From: Candidula unifasciata
Lineage: Eukaryota > Mollusca > Gastropoda > Stylommatophora > Geomitridae
NCBI GenBank assembly: GCA_905116865.2
Contig: CAJHNH020006590.1
Location: 230,001-294,000 of the forward strand
Direction: 5' to 3'
Length of the DNA stretch: 64,000 nt
Within the stretch, counting starts at the first letter, position 1, and each line of letters starts with the position of its first letter. This document shows, piece after piece, positions 1 to 11,519 of this stretch. The translations under genes and the position numbers were made by a program. The notes beneath the pieces are model-generated. The model saw only the letters and a list, made by a program, of their open reading frames with translations, was not told where the DNA came from and did no database searches.

Positions 1-552
1 CTATTATGTACGATGTGCTTTTGCGATTAAACATTAATGGCTTTTATCGCTGCGGTGATATTTCTTCATTTTATGAAAGACGCTCTGTTGTACGAGATAA
101 TAAACAGCACTCTGGGGAGTCTTTGCATTAGGGAAGTGAGACAACTGTCACAATATATTACAAATAATCAACACATTGATTATGCATTACTGGGAAATTG
201 TTACTGGCTGTCTCTATTTCATTAGTCTGCACAAACACATTAGTGGTTGTATGTGACAGGACAAGAGTACTCTTTAGAGCAGGGCTGTTCAACTAAGTTT
301 ACCTAGGGTCAAAATGTTTAGAGCCGGAAAGGTTAAAAACGGGTCAGTGGTCCCAGCCGCAACATAGAATGATCCTTAAAACAATACAACTGACGATGCG
401 TTGCGGGCCACTTGCTAGGCCTCCCCAGGTGGGATTCGGCCAGCGGTTCGCCAGAGGAATCACATGAACAAGAATGCAAGTTGCTTTAACGTAACGCAAA
501 GGACACTTTTTTCACACCAATGACGCATAGGGATATGACGTTAGATTCATAT
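1..552. other. Unrecognised intergenic sequence
   Basis: No gene or tandem repeat is recognised here. From about 281 the text resembles the end of a hAT-like element (CAGGGCTGTTCAACT), but no matching inverted end was found nearby, so no element is called. Confidence 0.4.
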
Positions 553-700
553 TTGTACCGACCAGTCGGCACTTGGTTGTTATTATGGTCAACATCACCC
601 CAGCCATCTTAACTTTTCAGGAAAGCACCTGGTGCCCAATACAGAACTGGTCGAACTGGGTACCAAGGTAAGATTTTTTAAGGGGAGCAAACTGGCCTTG
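553..700 (-). mobile_element. SINE family A fragment, minus orientation
   Basis: This segment carries diverged versions of blocks shared by the other family A copies: the 'gaccagtcggcacttgg' block, a 'tggtcaacatcac' block, and the 'gcacctggtgcccaat...ctgggtacc' block. The tRNA-like head is not recognisable. It reads as an old, 5'-truncated copy. Confidence 0.5.
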
Positions 701-987
701 ATATTGATTCAAGCCAAAACCTTCAAGTCGGCGAGCGATTACTCAACTATCGCGGCTTCTAAGAGTACCCCTTGGCAGGATTTGCAGTGGGGTGGGCGAG
801 GGGGGGGGGGGGGAGGGGTGTGACATACAAATTTAAAAAAGTTACCAGCTATATTAAGGAAATGAATGCTAAAGTGATTTATGGCAGTGTTTTCCAACCC
901 TTTTTAAACCTGCAGCCCACCAAAACAGGGGAAATTGTTTCGCAGCCAAAATGAAAAGTAACGGGGAAAAAAAAGAAACAGAAACAA

Positions 988-1189
988 ATGTAGATAACAG
1001 TTGTTTATTTGCTAAATCCGATGTCACAGAAGTAAACGCCCCTGCTGCTGTTGCTGCTTAGAGATTAAAAAATCGTGTATTCGTAGCTGGGCGGTGTTTC
1101 TAATTGTCGAAGCGCTGCAATAATTGCACTCAATTTCTCTGTGTGGTTTTTATTACTGGAAAATCTGAGGCCCAAGGCAAATATCGCGG
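988..1189. repeat. Direct repeat, copy 1 of 2 (202 bp)
   Basis: This segment recurs at 1664-1865 in the same orientation with an offset of 676 bp and no visible indel. Only a few substitutions separate the copies, for example 'cactcaattt' versus 'cactcgattt'. It begins with TGTAGATAACAG and ends at ATCGCGG. The near identity implies a recent duplication. It could be a pair of short LTR-like ends or a local duplication. No primer-binding site is evident just inside copy 1. Confidence 0.85.
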
Positions 1190-1254
1190 TTAAAAAAAAA
1201 ATAGGGCCAAAAAAAAAAGGACAATTTACACAGTACCTTGCCGTATGCATCTGA

Positions 1255-1322
1255 GACATGGACAATGAAACATGGACAATGATATGTGGACAATGAAACG
1301 TGGACAATGAAACATGGATAAG
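1255..1322. repeat. Degenerate 14-bp tandem repeat (GACAATGAAACATG-like)
   Basis: About five imperfect copies of a unit like 'acatggacaatgaa' lie between the two 202-bp direct repeats. Confidence 0.7.
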
Positions 1323-1663
1323 AAAACTAAATGAAATGTATGTAAAGGAATTTGACATGTGGTTTCTGGAGAAAATGTTAGGTACACAATGGAAAATCGA
1401 ATGTGAGTCCTTCAAGATCTACAGGGAACTGTAACTTGATTAGGGCTGTAGGGACAATGAAGATTCGTTGAGAGGAGAAATAGACCTGTCAACTAAAAAT
1501 ATAATACCAGTTTTCAAAAGATTACCAAATTGGGCTTTTTTGTAGGCAGTCTGAATGTTCTGGGTACTAGCAGGGACACTTAGCCATTTTCATTGGTACA
1601 CACATAAAGCTATTAAAGCCTTTCAATACGATGCAAATTATACATCTTAACGATTATATATAT

Positions 1664-1865
1664 ATGTAGATAACAGTTGTTTATTTGCTAAATCCGATGT
1701 CACAGAAGTAAACGCCCCTGCTGCTGTTGCTGCTTAGAGATTAAAAAATCGTGTATTCGTAGCTGGGCGGTGTTTCTAATTGTCGAAGCGCTGCAATAAT
1801 TGCACTCGATTTCTCTGTGTGGTTTTTATTATTGGACAATCTGAGGCCCAAGGCAAATATCGCGG
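1664..1865. repeat. Direct repeat, copy 2 of 2 (202 bp)
   Basis: This is the second copy of the segment at 988-1189. It is preceded by a short TA run and followed by sequence that does not match the flank of copy 1, which fixes the right boundary of the homology at the GCGG. Confidence 0.85.
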
Positions 1866-1904
1866 CACTCTTATATATGTAAGCCAGCATACTGCGATCG
1901 AAAC

Positions 1905-2122
1905 CCACTACAGGATGCGTGGATTTTTGTGGTGGTATGGGACGTCGAAGGTCGACCCAGCCTAAAATGGGTACCAGGATGGGCTGTCCTGGGAAAGTAA
2001 GGACAGCCGGCGTAATGCTGACCACATTACCCACAGAGTGCTGATGGTCTGTAAAAATATGGGACGCTCTGCCCATATGCCCGATGCGCCGAAAGGCGTG
2101 AAAAGGCATCTTTACTTTACTT

Positions 2123-2125
<3 letters not shown>
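1905..2125 (+). mobile_element. SINE family A copy, plus orientation
   Basis: The body motifs of family A appear in the forward direction: GGTCGACCCAGCC, GGGTACCAGG, AAGTAAGGACAGCCGGCGTA, ATGCTGACCACATTACCCAC and GGTCTGTAAAAATATGG. They are followed by a GCGCCGAAAGGCGTG hairpin and a (TTTAC)n tail, which marks the 3' end. The tRNA-like head is lost. The tail abuts the TA microsatellite that follows. Confidence 0.75.

Positions 2126-2198
<73 letters not shown>
2126..2198. repeat. (TA)n microsatellite, target of a hAT insertion
   Basis: About 73 bp of pure TA. The array continues on the far side of the element at 2199-3562, so the element appears to have inserted into a TA array. Confidence 0.9.
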
Positions 2199-2201
<3 letters not shown>

Positions 2202-3559
2202 GGCTGTACCGAATAGTGATTTTCACTATTCGGCCGAATACGAATACGAATAGTGAATCATCATCATCAGGTGCTTTGCCGACTGGCATGGGCGATTATG
2301 CCTCGCCACAATCTACGATCTCCTGCTGCGTGTATTAGTTCGTTTGCTGACACACCTCCATGCCATGCAACAAGACTGTCAAGAATCTTCTCTCGTTGTC
2401 TTCCTCTATTCCTCCTTCCACATAGCTTTACAGTGTTCACCACATGTTCCATTTTCCCTCATCTTATAACATGGCCGAAAAATGATGACTGTCTCCTTCT
2501 GATGTCTGGGCGTAATTGTCTTCGGGCTCCCGAATCTTTCAAGACCTCTTGGTTGCTTTTTTAGGGTTGTCCAGAGTATTTTTAAGCATTCTTCTGTAAA
2601 ACCACATCTCTGAGAACTCATGAAAATTGTTTGGCCTGCCTACCGATTGTCCAAGACTTACACATATGTTAAAACTGAATGTATGTAGTAAGCAAGAATT
2701 CTTTTTCTAACTTTCAATGATAAAGATATATTGCATAAGATGTTCTTCATTTTATAAAATGCAGTTTTTGCCTGTCCTATTCTGTTTCTTATTTCAGTAA
2801 TGCATCTTCTATCTGATGTTATCCATGTGCCCATATATTTAAGTTTCTGTACTTGTCCCCAAACAAAAAAACCATTGACTTTAATTAGACATTTAAAAAT
2901 ATTTTTTTTTTCTTTGGATACCACCATTACTTCTGTCTTCCCACTATTCAAACTGAGGTCCATTCTCCCACTTTCGAATAGTGTATAAAATTGATTCTAA
3001 AAAACAAACAAAACATCCATAATGTCAAATCTACGCTGACATTTTACTTCACAAAATGTAGTACAGAATAGTAAACATTTAAAAACATTTCATCTTTTGC
3101 ATCCTTCAGTCAGTCAGTCTGTGGTAACTAATACCTAGGAATGAAAATATTCTTAGTTTTATAACAAGTAACTAAACTTGTAAATTGTCACTGACAGCTT
3201 AGTTAATCCATGAAAGCGGCATTAGCTTTCAAATATTAATTTAAAAAAAAAAAACAACACCTTTGTTCCATGTTGTCAGCATTAAGGCAGCTTCTTGTCT
3301 CACTAAAGGTTTTTCCAGCTGTACTAAACAAACAGACGTTCACTTGGTAATCTCGTAGGTGGTGCACAAATATAACGCTTGATAATATGAATAAAGGTGG
3401 GATATCTTGACATGTTTATTTTCCACCAGTCCAGAAAAGGGTGTAAGGTAACCACTATTCGTATTCGGCTCGACCGTAACAATTCGGCCGAATACCGAAT
3501 AGTTATTAGGTCCAGTATTCGGCCCCGAAGCGAATACGAAGCGAATATTCGGTACAGCA

Positions 3560-3562
<3 letters not shown>
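2199..3562. mobile_element. Non-autonomous hAT-like element A, copy 1 (interrupted by a LINE)
   Basis: The left end TAGGGCTGTACCGAATA and the inverted right end TAGTGCTGTACCGAATA form terminal inverted repeats. Both subterminal regions carry several TATTCGGCCGAATA palindromes. It is flanked by ATATATAT on both sides, compatible with an 8-bp target duplication inside a TA array, although the array makes that uninformative alone. Copy 2 at 9091-10304 shows the same ends with an unambiguous duplication. About 636 bp remain after removing the LINE insertion. No transposase is recognisable. Confidence 0.85.
2256..2974 (-). mobile_element. LINE 3' fragment (RT C-terminal region) nested in hAT element A
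   Basis: The minus strand encodes a decayed RT C-terminal region: a segment with LNSGKTEVMVVS and LKYMGTWITSD (about 2963-2660), then GRRNRGRQREKILDSL and a GDRRLWRGII motif (about 2450-2270), with frameshifts between them. The 3' end carries a (TGATGA) tail. It is flanked by CGAATAGTG on both sides (2247-2255 and 2975-2983), a target-site duplication. Confidence 0.85.

Positions 3563-3594
<32 letters not shown>
3563..3594. repeat. (TA)n microsatellite, right half
   Basis: This is the continuation of the TA array on the right of hAT element A copy 1. Confidence 0.9.
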
Positions 3595-3597
<3 letters not shown>

Positions 3598-5595
3598 GTG
3601 AAATGATAAGCCATTACGCATCGGTCCATAAGGCTGGTAACCTGACTTACCTGTAATCGGCACAAAATTCAAACTTGGACTCGCCTGGAAAGATATAGTC
3701 CCTTATATCTATATATATATAGGCCTTTATTGGACAACATTATTATGTCTACCTTTTCTGGTTGCTTTAACTAAACTCCACTTTTAAATGTATATATCTT
3801 TGATATATATTAGAGGAGTTATTTGAGGTTTCTTAGAAACCGATACACTCCTTGCCCATGTATACTAGGGACTTCTTTTTTTACCAACGCCTGAAGCGTC
3901 TAAGTGACGCCATTCTCTTTGCCAGCTTCCTAGCGTCCAGACGTGTCAATCGATGCCTGTATAATTTCAATTTCATAAGGCAATCTGCAATGTCTCAGAC
4001 TTTTCATATGCTTGGGTAAGTTAATTATAGTTTACGAGTACCTAAAATGATGTCTGTTAAAGTAGTCAATGCTGTAGAGAGATCAATAACGGGTGTGGGA
4101 TCACACATAGTTCGACCGTTCTTGATCGCTAGAGAAGCGGATTCGAACGTAGACCTTCCCCTGTACAGACTAAATAGCCTTTGCCCTCAATAACCCACCC
4201 ATACTGGTAAAACTAATACCCTTATAAGTGTGTACGTTTTAAACTAACTGTGGAAGTTTGTGCATACAAAATGGGGACAGAATTAGGTCAGGACTTTGTC
4301 GAACAGTGTATGAGTGTGTTTGACCCAGATCAATGAATGGTAAGACGGGCTTTTGGGGAGTGTAAGGTATAAATGTACTGACGGTGGATATTGGTGTCTG
4401 TGTGCAGAGGGGAGGGGAGAGAGAGAGAGAGAGTGATATGTGTGTTAGAACACTCTATCTATCTCCACTGTATATCTGACTTGCCTTCTCTTGCACTAAA
4501 CAGACAGATGAATATAAGAGACTTGTGTCTCTTGGTCTGGAGAGGCATTCTGAGGAATGAAACAGGAGAGCAGGGTGGAGTAAGCAGATGGGGGAAGATG
4601 ACTGATGCTTGTTCTGTCTTTCCTGTCAAGATGTTACCCTCTTGGTGATGACTAATTCTGAGTTATTTCTTGACAGGATGTATCCTTTGTGAGGAGCTGG
4701 CAGAAGTTTCACAGTCCAACCAACACCCACCAACCGTAACCCATCAATCAATGAACCCATTACCTACCACTTATCACCCAACTACCAAGTGTGGAGATTG
4801 ATGTCAGTTTGAGGTGCCATATACCCCAAACTTCCTACAGTGCCAGAACATGTGTGTAGCTCATGGACAGTGCTGCTAATGACTAGTGAGAGCCAATTGC
4901 TGTGTAATTATCCAGTTGCGGTGTCCTTTATGGTGAGGTACTCCTCCACCAGCTGATCCAGTTGAGGCAGAGTCACCAAAGACAGTCGAATCATCAGGAG
5001 CTGAGGGAAGCATCATAGACGGAAAGAGGATAAGTTCAGTTTGATGCCTTACTTGCAATATTCCTCACAGCTCACACGTTTCCCAATGATGACAATGTGT
5101 CATCTCCAGGACCTTCTGTCTGTGTAATTTTGGTGATCTGGACATTGTATCCTGGAATCCAGCTATAGAAATCTGACATCTACTTCACTATTTTCTATTT
5201 TGTACATGTTGTAATGATTACATGCATTCATTTTCATGGCTGACTTAGGTTTCTCTATTTCACTTTTTTAAATGTGTAGCATTTGTGTGTGCATGAATCT
5301 TAACTATATGTGTTAACATGGTTATGATAATGACTTATCATAACCTGGGGGCTTTCTTTAGTAAGTAGTGGGGGTGTCCAGCCAAGTGTGCCTAGGAATA
5401 TGGTATTCATATACTGATATATTTTATAGTGCCAATACTTGAGTGGCCCTACTCCAGAGATAAGTTGAGCGTATATTGGCCACGGGGAATCCCTTAGACC
5501 AATACGAGCCAAACGACTCAACATAATTATCTCTGAGTGCTGTTGGTTCTGAAGGAGAAATCCTTACATTAGGAACGCGACAGGAGTGATATGTG

Positions 5596-5598
<3 letters not shown>
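3595..5598. other. Unrecognised intergenic sequence
   Basis: There is no convincing coding potential. A short GA run lies at about 4412-4435. Open frames are short and have no recognisable motif or supporting splice borders. Nothing else is seen. Confidence 0.4.

Positions 5599-5664
<66 letters not shown>
5599..5664. repeat. (TA)n microsatellite
   Basis: About 66 bp of TA. A run of C followed by a run of T lies shortly downstream (about 5727-5747). Confidence 0.9.
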
Positions 5665-5666
<2 letters not shown>

Positions 5667-6239
5667 CAAACAGAAAAAATACCACAATTATAATCAAAGC
5701 AGCTCGCAGGAGGTTGAACGTCCCGTCCCCCCCCCCCCCTTTTTTTTGTAAGACAAAAGCTTAGAAAAGGAGAAGATGACAAAAAGAAATAAAAAAATAA
5801 AACAGATGCACGAAAGAAAAAAGTAAAACAGATGCACGTGGGCAGAAAGGCGTGCTGCCATGTAGGCAGATAAGTAATTAGGTATGTAAGTAGATGCTAG
5901 CCTCCATCAATCACTTGTGATGACCAGAATTCTAATTCTAACTAACGTCTGTCCACAATTTGTTTCAATCTTACTACATATTACTTACCAGCTGTCATCA
6001 ACTAAATAATAACGTATGAGGTTGCACTGCCGCGGATTTTTTTTTTTTTAAAGTTTTTCCTTTCCATTTGTATTTTACACGTGACGAATTTACATATGGT
6101 CAAGCAAAGAAAATCACACAGCACTTACAGTTGACTACTCACACATTTAAATTAATTAAAACTATACTGTTTACAAAACATTCGTCAGACAGCATACATT
6201 TTTCAAATATAATTTTCCCTAGAATTCATAACTGATCAA

Positions 6240-6445
6240 TAGCGTTTATATCGCATTGTACAGTTCACAACACCTCCTTGGTCACAGTTGGAAACAAAAA
6301 TTCAACATGGAATCAGCTGTTCACAGTGTCGCGCCATGCCCTAAACTCAGTAGCTGGGCAACAAAGCTATATCCTTCCAGTCTACGAATGAAGGACAACG
6401 CAACGGCCACTGTCTGTCATAAGCAAACAAAAATTAGCCCCGACT
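6240..6445 (-). mobile_element. Repeat fragment shared with 38270-38450 (probable LINE tail)
   Basis: Blocks such as 'ttggtcacagt', 'gcgccatgcc' and 'agctgggcaacaaa' recur in the same order at 38290-38400, where the adjoining minus strand reads as a LINE RT tail. By association this is probably the extreme 3' part of the same LINE. Confidence 0.5.
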
Positions 6446-7107
6446 AAAAACAGTGCATGTCCCTATCCTCTATTCTGCAACAGCAGTATCTAATTACTTA
6501 AGAACTATTTTTTTTAATGATTCATTTTATGCCACAACTCCATACTTTCAATAGAAATATCGAAGAACGTATAATTTATAAATATTAGAATCGCAAAGAG
6601 GATTGTCTTCTCAAGATGAGGGGCCCCTGGGGGATTTTCGGACCAGCAAATGAAAAAGATTAGTCTACAGCATTCTACGGTACCCGGGACACGTGTGGCA
6701 CATAGAAAGACTAACACTGGCAAGCTGAGTAAATTTATTCCCCTAGAACAATCATTTATAAATGCAATTATTTTTAAGATCAAATTATTTTCTTCCAATA
6801 GGTTTTTGTAACCACAAATATGACAGTCGCACATCGGCACGCTGAGTACCAACGGCTATATCAAATGAGGAGTCATCTTCACGGCAAAGACTTGCTGTAA
6901 GCAGCTTCCAAATCTGTCTTGTCTTTTGCCCTGGTTGTATACTCTTTCAGACCACTGTTTGTCCGTATAATAATGTTAACCTCCCACTTGTTTCGATTTT
7001 TACCTCTTTCTTGTCTGCTTCAACTTTATACTCAGTGTAGTTTTAATAAGCGTGTTTGTATCTTTTAGTGTCACTGAAATATCCCACTCGTCTCTTCTTT
7101 TTCTACC

Positions 7108-7309
<202 letters not shown>

Positions 7310-7559
7310 TCTGCATTAACACTCAATTAGGAGGCTGGAACATTATGGTGTTGTTTACATGAAGTCGGCGTTGTCTGATACTTTCGGCCCAACACAACCG
7401 ATTTCAGCAAAACCCTCATTAGGGTATGCTGGGAGTAAGGGTGTCATTCTTTTGTCCTACGAAATAGGAGCCCGGCACATAGAGGGGTAAAGCAAATGTA
7501 TTTTCATTCTGAGTCTATCCACAAATGTTGTGTTTTTCACATACTTCCTATATTGGTTA

Positions 7560-7645
7560 CAGGGCCCTATTTGGGAAGGGAAACTGCACCCCCCCCCCCC
7601 CCCTGTAAAAGCATGTCGTGAAAGACGACTAATTAAGAGTTGGAG
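7560..7645 (-). mobile_element. SINE family B fragment with C-run
   Basis: The block 'agcatgtcgtgaaagacgactaatt' (shown in parts in other copies as 'gcatgtcgtaagagtcgacta') preceded by a run of C is diagnostic of family B in minus orientation. Confidence 0.6.
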
Positions 7646-7804
7646 GAAATCAGATGTGCTGGGCCCAAAGGCGGACACATCGCATCCTAGCTGTATACTG
7701 CAAGATAACGTGTCGACTGCTCTTTAAAGGGCAAACAATTACTTAAATACAGCCTATTATCCCTGGCTACTTGTTTCAATGATCGCTTCTTCTCTGGTGT
7801 TTTC

Positions 7805-8187
7805 AAGTCACTAAAGGAAATGAGATGTTTGAGAATGGCTGCGAATAAAACCAGAAGAGATCGAGTGAGAAACGATGTGATTACAAGAACTATTGGAACC
7901 ATACCCATCGTTAAATTCATTGAGAAGCAAAGAATGAAATGGTTTGGTCACCTAATGAGAATGGAACCCTCGATGCCAGCATCAAGAGCATACAACATGA
8001 AAATCGAAACACCAAGAGGCAGGGGAAAACCAAGAAGAAGATGGATTGAAGGAGTCACGGACAACTTGAGACTTCATAACATCACGGCATATGAAGCGAC
8101 TGAGCGCGCCTTGGCTCGGTTGCCGATCATCTGATAGACTGCAACGCCTAGCGGCACAAGCAGATTTTGACAAAAGAAGAAGAAAGG
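7805..8187 (+). mobile_element. LINE family B 3' fragment (RT C-terminal region)
   Basis: The plus strand reads EMRCLRMAANKTRRDRVRND, then KQRMKWFGHLMRME, then PRGRGKPRRRW. This is the conserved C-terminal region of many LINE reverse transcriptases, and it aligns with the same region of the longer copy at 61227-62160. The frame is lost near the end. The 3' end runs into 'acaaaagaagaagaaag', the GAA-type tail of this family. The catalytic RT core is absent. Confidence 0.85.
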
Positions 8188-8224
8188 ACTCTTTCAAGAA
8201 CCTAGGTATGTGTTGAAATAATTA

Positions 8225-8345
8225 CGCTGAAGGAAGTTTTAAACAGCAATAAAAGTCTATGGTTAAGCTCCAGCAAGGAAATCAAAATGGACATGTGGAA
8301 AGCATTCATCTTCCCTGTGATGTGTCCTAGTGTGTACATCCACGA
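8225..8345 (+). mobile_element. LINE family A internal fragment
   Basis: The plus strand reads LWLSSSKEIKMDMWKAFIFP, matching LWLSTSKKIKIKILRACIFP in the family A copy at 56995-57810. It is a short scrap of RT sequence. Confidence 0.6.
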
Positions 8346-9082
8346 TATTTTTTTTGAGGCGGTGCTTCTGGATGCCGTCAACCTATTCTAGTCAGATCTT
8401 CTCAAACATGTTCAATGAGTCAGTCACTACCAAAGCATAAGCTGCTTTCTGTTCTGCCAGACATGCAACTTCCCCCGAGACAGCTGCTTTCTCCATCACC
8501 GTGCTACAAGTAGTTGACCTGAAGAATGTAACATGATATACCGGCCTCTCCAAAACGATACTACATGGTTCCGTATAAACGAAAAAGAGAAAATGCACAC
8601 CAAGATAGACTTTAATATATAATGCGACCGATGGATTGACCTTAAACATGCAAATATCAAGTCCAAGCGACAAAGATGGAAGCAGCTGAAAAGTGAATAA
8701 AATAAAGCTTTGTATCAAGTTAGTATAGGTAGTATCTCTAATCAGCTACTAGAAGACACACAGAGAGAGTCAAGTTGTGACAATATATGAACAGCTGCCA
8801 TGTTAAGTAGTATGACAAATATTAAAGACAAAGATTTTTAGTCTACAAATAAGGATTGCGGTGTTAACGATTACAGAATTATGGAAGACAGCGATTGTTA
8901 AAAAAGACTGTTATGTTTGTATTATTAGTGAAATAATAGTGTTAACTGTTATAAAAGTGAAGACAAAGATCTGTATTATATAAACAACAACTGCAATGTT
9001 AGAAGGTGGTTGAGAAATATCCAAAACAACGAAATGTAATATATTAAAAAGATTGTAATATTTAGAAAATACGGACTGTGGT
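8346..9082. other. AT-rich unrecognised sequence
   Basis: No coding, tandem or interspersed repeat is recognised. Short loosely repeated phrases (for example 'aaagattgtaatattta' and 'acaaagat') suggest a decayed tandem structure but no unit can be defined. Confidence 0.35.
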
Positions 9083-9090
9083 GTTTGTAT
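9083..9090. repeat. 8-bp target-site duplication, left
   Basis: GTTTGTAT immediately precedes the element and is repeated exactly at 10305-10312. Confidence 0.9.
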
Positions 9091-10304
9091 TAGGGCTGTA
9101 CCGGATAGTGATTTTCCCTATTCGGCCGAATACGAATAGGTGGAACCAACTATTCGGCCGAATACGAATACGAATGGTTTATAAAATATATCTATTTAAA
9201 AAAAAAAAAAAAATTCATAATGTCAAATATACGCTGAACTTTACCTTTAAATAAAGTAGCACAGAATAGTCATCTTCTTCATTAGCATTCTGAGCCCTTG
9301 AGGTTTACTGCTGCAGATATCACTCGTCTCCATTCATCTCTCTGGCTGGCCTTATGTTCACAATTCGTGACACCAGTTGTTTGCAGGTCTGGCTGGACAT
9401 TATCTCTCTTTTTATTTTTTGTCTGCCTCGTGGTCTACGCCAATTACTCTCTCAGGTGTATACAGTTTTTACTTCTCTGTAATATGACATTATTTCAATA
9501 TGCCCCAACCATTTTAGTCTGTTAGCTCTCATGATGCCATTGATCAATGGTGATTTAAACAGATTATGTGTTACGTTGTTGCTTCTCACTCTCCATTCAC
9601 CGCTGTTAGCATCTTTGATGGTTCCAAAGATTTGTCGTAAGACTGTTTTTGAAAACCTGTAATAAGGCCTCATCTCTTTTATTTCTGATTCAAGTTTAAG
9701 AGCCATATAAAACGACTGGTCTTAACGTTTTATATATTTTGATCATGGTGTTGCGAGACAGACACTTTGACTTTAGCAGATGTTGAATGGCATAGTATAC
9801 TTTATTTCTAGATTGTATTCTAGACTGTATTTCTTCTCTCAGCATGTTGGAGCAGTTGAAGTTTGCACCCAAGTATTTATATGTTTCCGTTTCGTTTGAT
9901 TTTCATATTATCGACTTGGATGTGGCCGGAGTTTATATTCTTTCCATGTCTAGTTAGTATTCGTACAGAATAGTAAACATTAAAAAATATGTTATGTTCT
10001 GCATCTTTTAGTCAGTCTGTGGTAACTAATAACTAGGAATGACAGAATCCTAAGTATTATAACAAGTAACTAAACTTGGAAATTGTCACTGACAGCTTAG
10101 TTAATGCATGAAAGCTGCATTACCTTTCAACAAAACCAATCGTTCCATGTTGTCAGCATTAAATTCGTGCATGCAGAAGCGGGTGTAAGGTAACTACTAT
10201 TCGTATTCGGCCCCACCGCAACTATTCGGCCGAATACCGAACAGTCAATAGGTCCACTATTCGGTCCCGAAGCGATTACGAAGCGAATATTCGGTACAGC
10301 CATA
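9091..10304. mobile_element. Non-autonomous hAT-like element A, copy 2 (interrupted by a LINE)
   Basis: The left end TAGGGCTGTACCG and the inverted right end TATGGCTGTACCG match at 12 of 13 positions. The element is bracketed by a perfect 8-bp duplication GTTTGTAT. An 8-bp duplication and a TAGGG start fit the hAT superfamily. Internal sequence is collinear with copy 1 once the separate LINE insertions are removed, but about 110 bp near the right end are missing here. About 510 bp of element remain without the LINE. Confidence 0.9.
9271..9964 (-). mobile_element. LINE 3' fragment nested in hAT element A copy 2
   Basis: The minus strand reads GEWRVRSNNVTHNLFKSPLI, IMRANRLKWLGHIEIM and, after a frameshift, RRPRGRQK and ARDEWRRVISAAVNLKGSEC, an RT C-terminal tail. 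It differs in sequence from the LINE inside copy 1. ACAGAATAGT at 9261-9270 is repeated at 9965-9974 as the target duplication, and the 3' end has a GAAGAAGATG tail. Confidence 0.87.
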
Positions 10305-10312
10305 GTTTGTAT
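10305..10312. repeat. 8-bp target-site duplication, right
   Basis: GTTTGTAT matches 9083-9090 exactly. Confidence 0.9.
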
Positions 10313-10387
10313 TACATAAATAACCAAGGCAATTTATTATTATTATTTTGTTTAATTACAGAAATAACAACTACGATGTTGGCTGTG

Positions 10388-10548
10388 TTTTTTCAGGTTC
10401 CTTTTCCACGCATTTAGGCGTATTGGGAATATAGGGCTGGACCTATATTTTTTTTATAGACCAATCGGCTCTTGGTGGCTGATATGGTCAGCATAACGCC
10501 GGCTCACTTTATTTCCCTGGACTGCATCTGGTATCTACTCATGTTAGC
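10388..10548 (-). mobile_element. SINE family A fragment
   Basis: The characteristic 3' hairpin 'cacgcatttaggcgta', 'agggctggacctatatttt' and 'atatggtcagcataacgccgg' blocks are present in the reverse orientation. It lacks the tRNA-like head. Confidence 0.75.
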
Positions 10549-11519
10549 AGAGTTGGTAATACAAAAATGACGAAGAAAATCAACATAGAAAACAACAACT
10601 CTGATGTTAACATTTTGGAAATATTATAGACACAGACTTTTAATAAAGAATTAAGGACTATAATATTTGGAATTACAGAAATACGAAGACAAAGATATTT
10701 AATAACATCTGTGAAGTTCAGTATTACTTTAACTTTGAAGAAATGGATCCTTGCTTTACTCTTACAAGAATGCGAACACCATCACCTAACCGTTTCCAGA
10801 AACATCAACTAAAATGTTGGTGTTTCCACAGTAGCGGGAAAAATGGAGAAAGTGAAGTCATTCATGTCAAGTCTGGTATCTCTAATCGTCTACTGCCGTA
10901 GACAAAGAGGGGGCCCCAGTGCGACAACAAGCATCGTTTGTTCCAGCAATGAGTGAGGCCTGCAGGGATTTCTCCGACAGGTGGCAGCTGTACACAGACT
11001 TATCATTATCCTAATAATGAATGAGAGACGTGGCGGCATGGCGGGTAATGCACTTTATTCCTGGCACAATGAGGCGGATTCAATCCCGGGTTGTGTACAT
11101 GTTTTGATGCGGGCGAAGCGTCGACTACCGGTTGTTGCCGCTGCAAAAGTCGAGGTTCAACTGTCCTGTTACTGAGTCGAGGTTTAACAGTCCTAGTATT
11201 GAGTCGAGGTTCCACTGTCCTAGTATTGAGTCCGTCCGACACGAAAAAGCACCATAAAAATCTCTAGAACTGAAGAGCAAAGAAGGCTTCCCAGTGAATC
11301 GCACCAGTGAATATTGGCGACAATACCAATAGTATTTGGTGCATTGAGCTTTAGTTGTACACTTTGCTAGACTGATTGTTGACTAAATCTTAACTATGCT
11401 TTTCCACAACATTCGTAACGCCCTGAAACTTTCTTTTAACTCCTTTTCCAGGGATAAATTCTCAGTATATTTTTAGGCCACTAGATATGGTCGAGTTAAT
11501 TTATTTCTGTCTTCTCCTT
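10549..11519. other. Unrecognised intergenic sequence
   Basis: No gene is recognised. The only defined structure is the small tandem repeat at 11147-11227. Confidence 0.35.
11147..11227. repeat. 27-bp tandem repeat, 3 units
   Basis: Three imperfect 27-bp units begin with GAGTCGAGGTT (the first diverged). The period is a multiple of three, so the minus strand shows a nine-residue repeat of the type NTRTVEPRL, but nothing else supports a coding role. Confidence 0.8.

Noticed and set aside
281..440. A hAT end starting CAGGGCTGTTCAACT
   Set aside because: No matching inverted end or target duplication was found in the flanking sequence.
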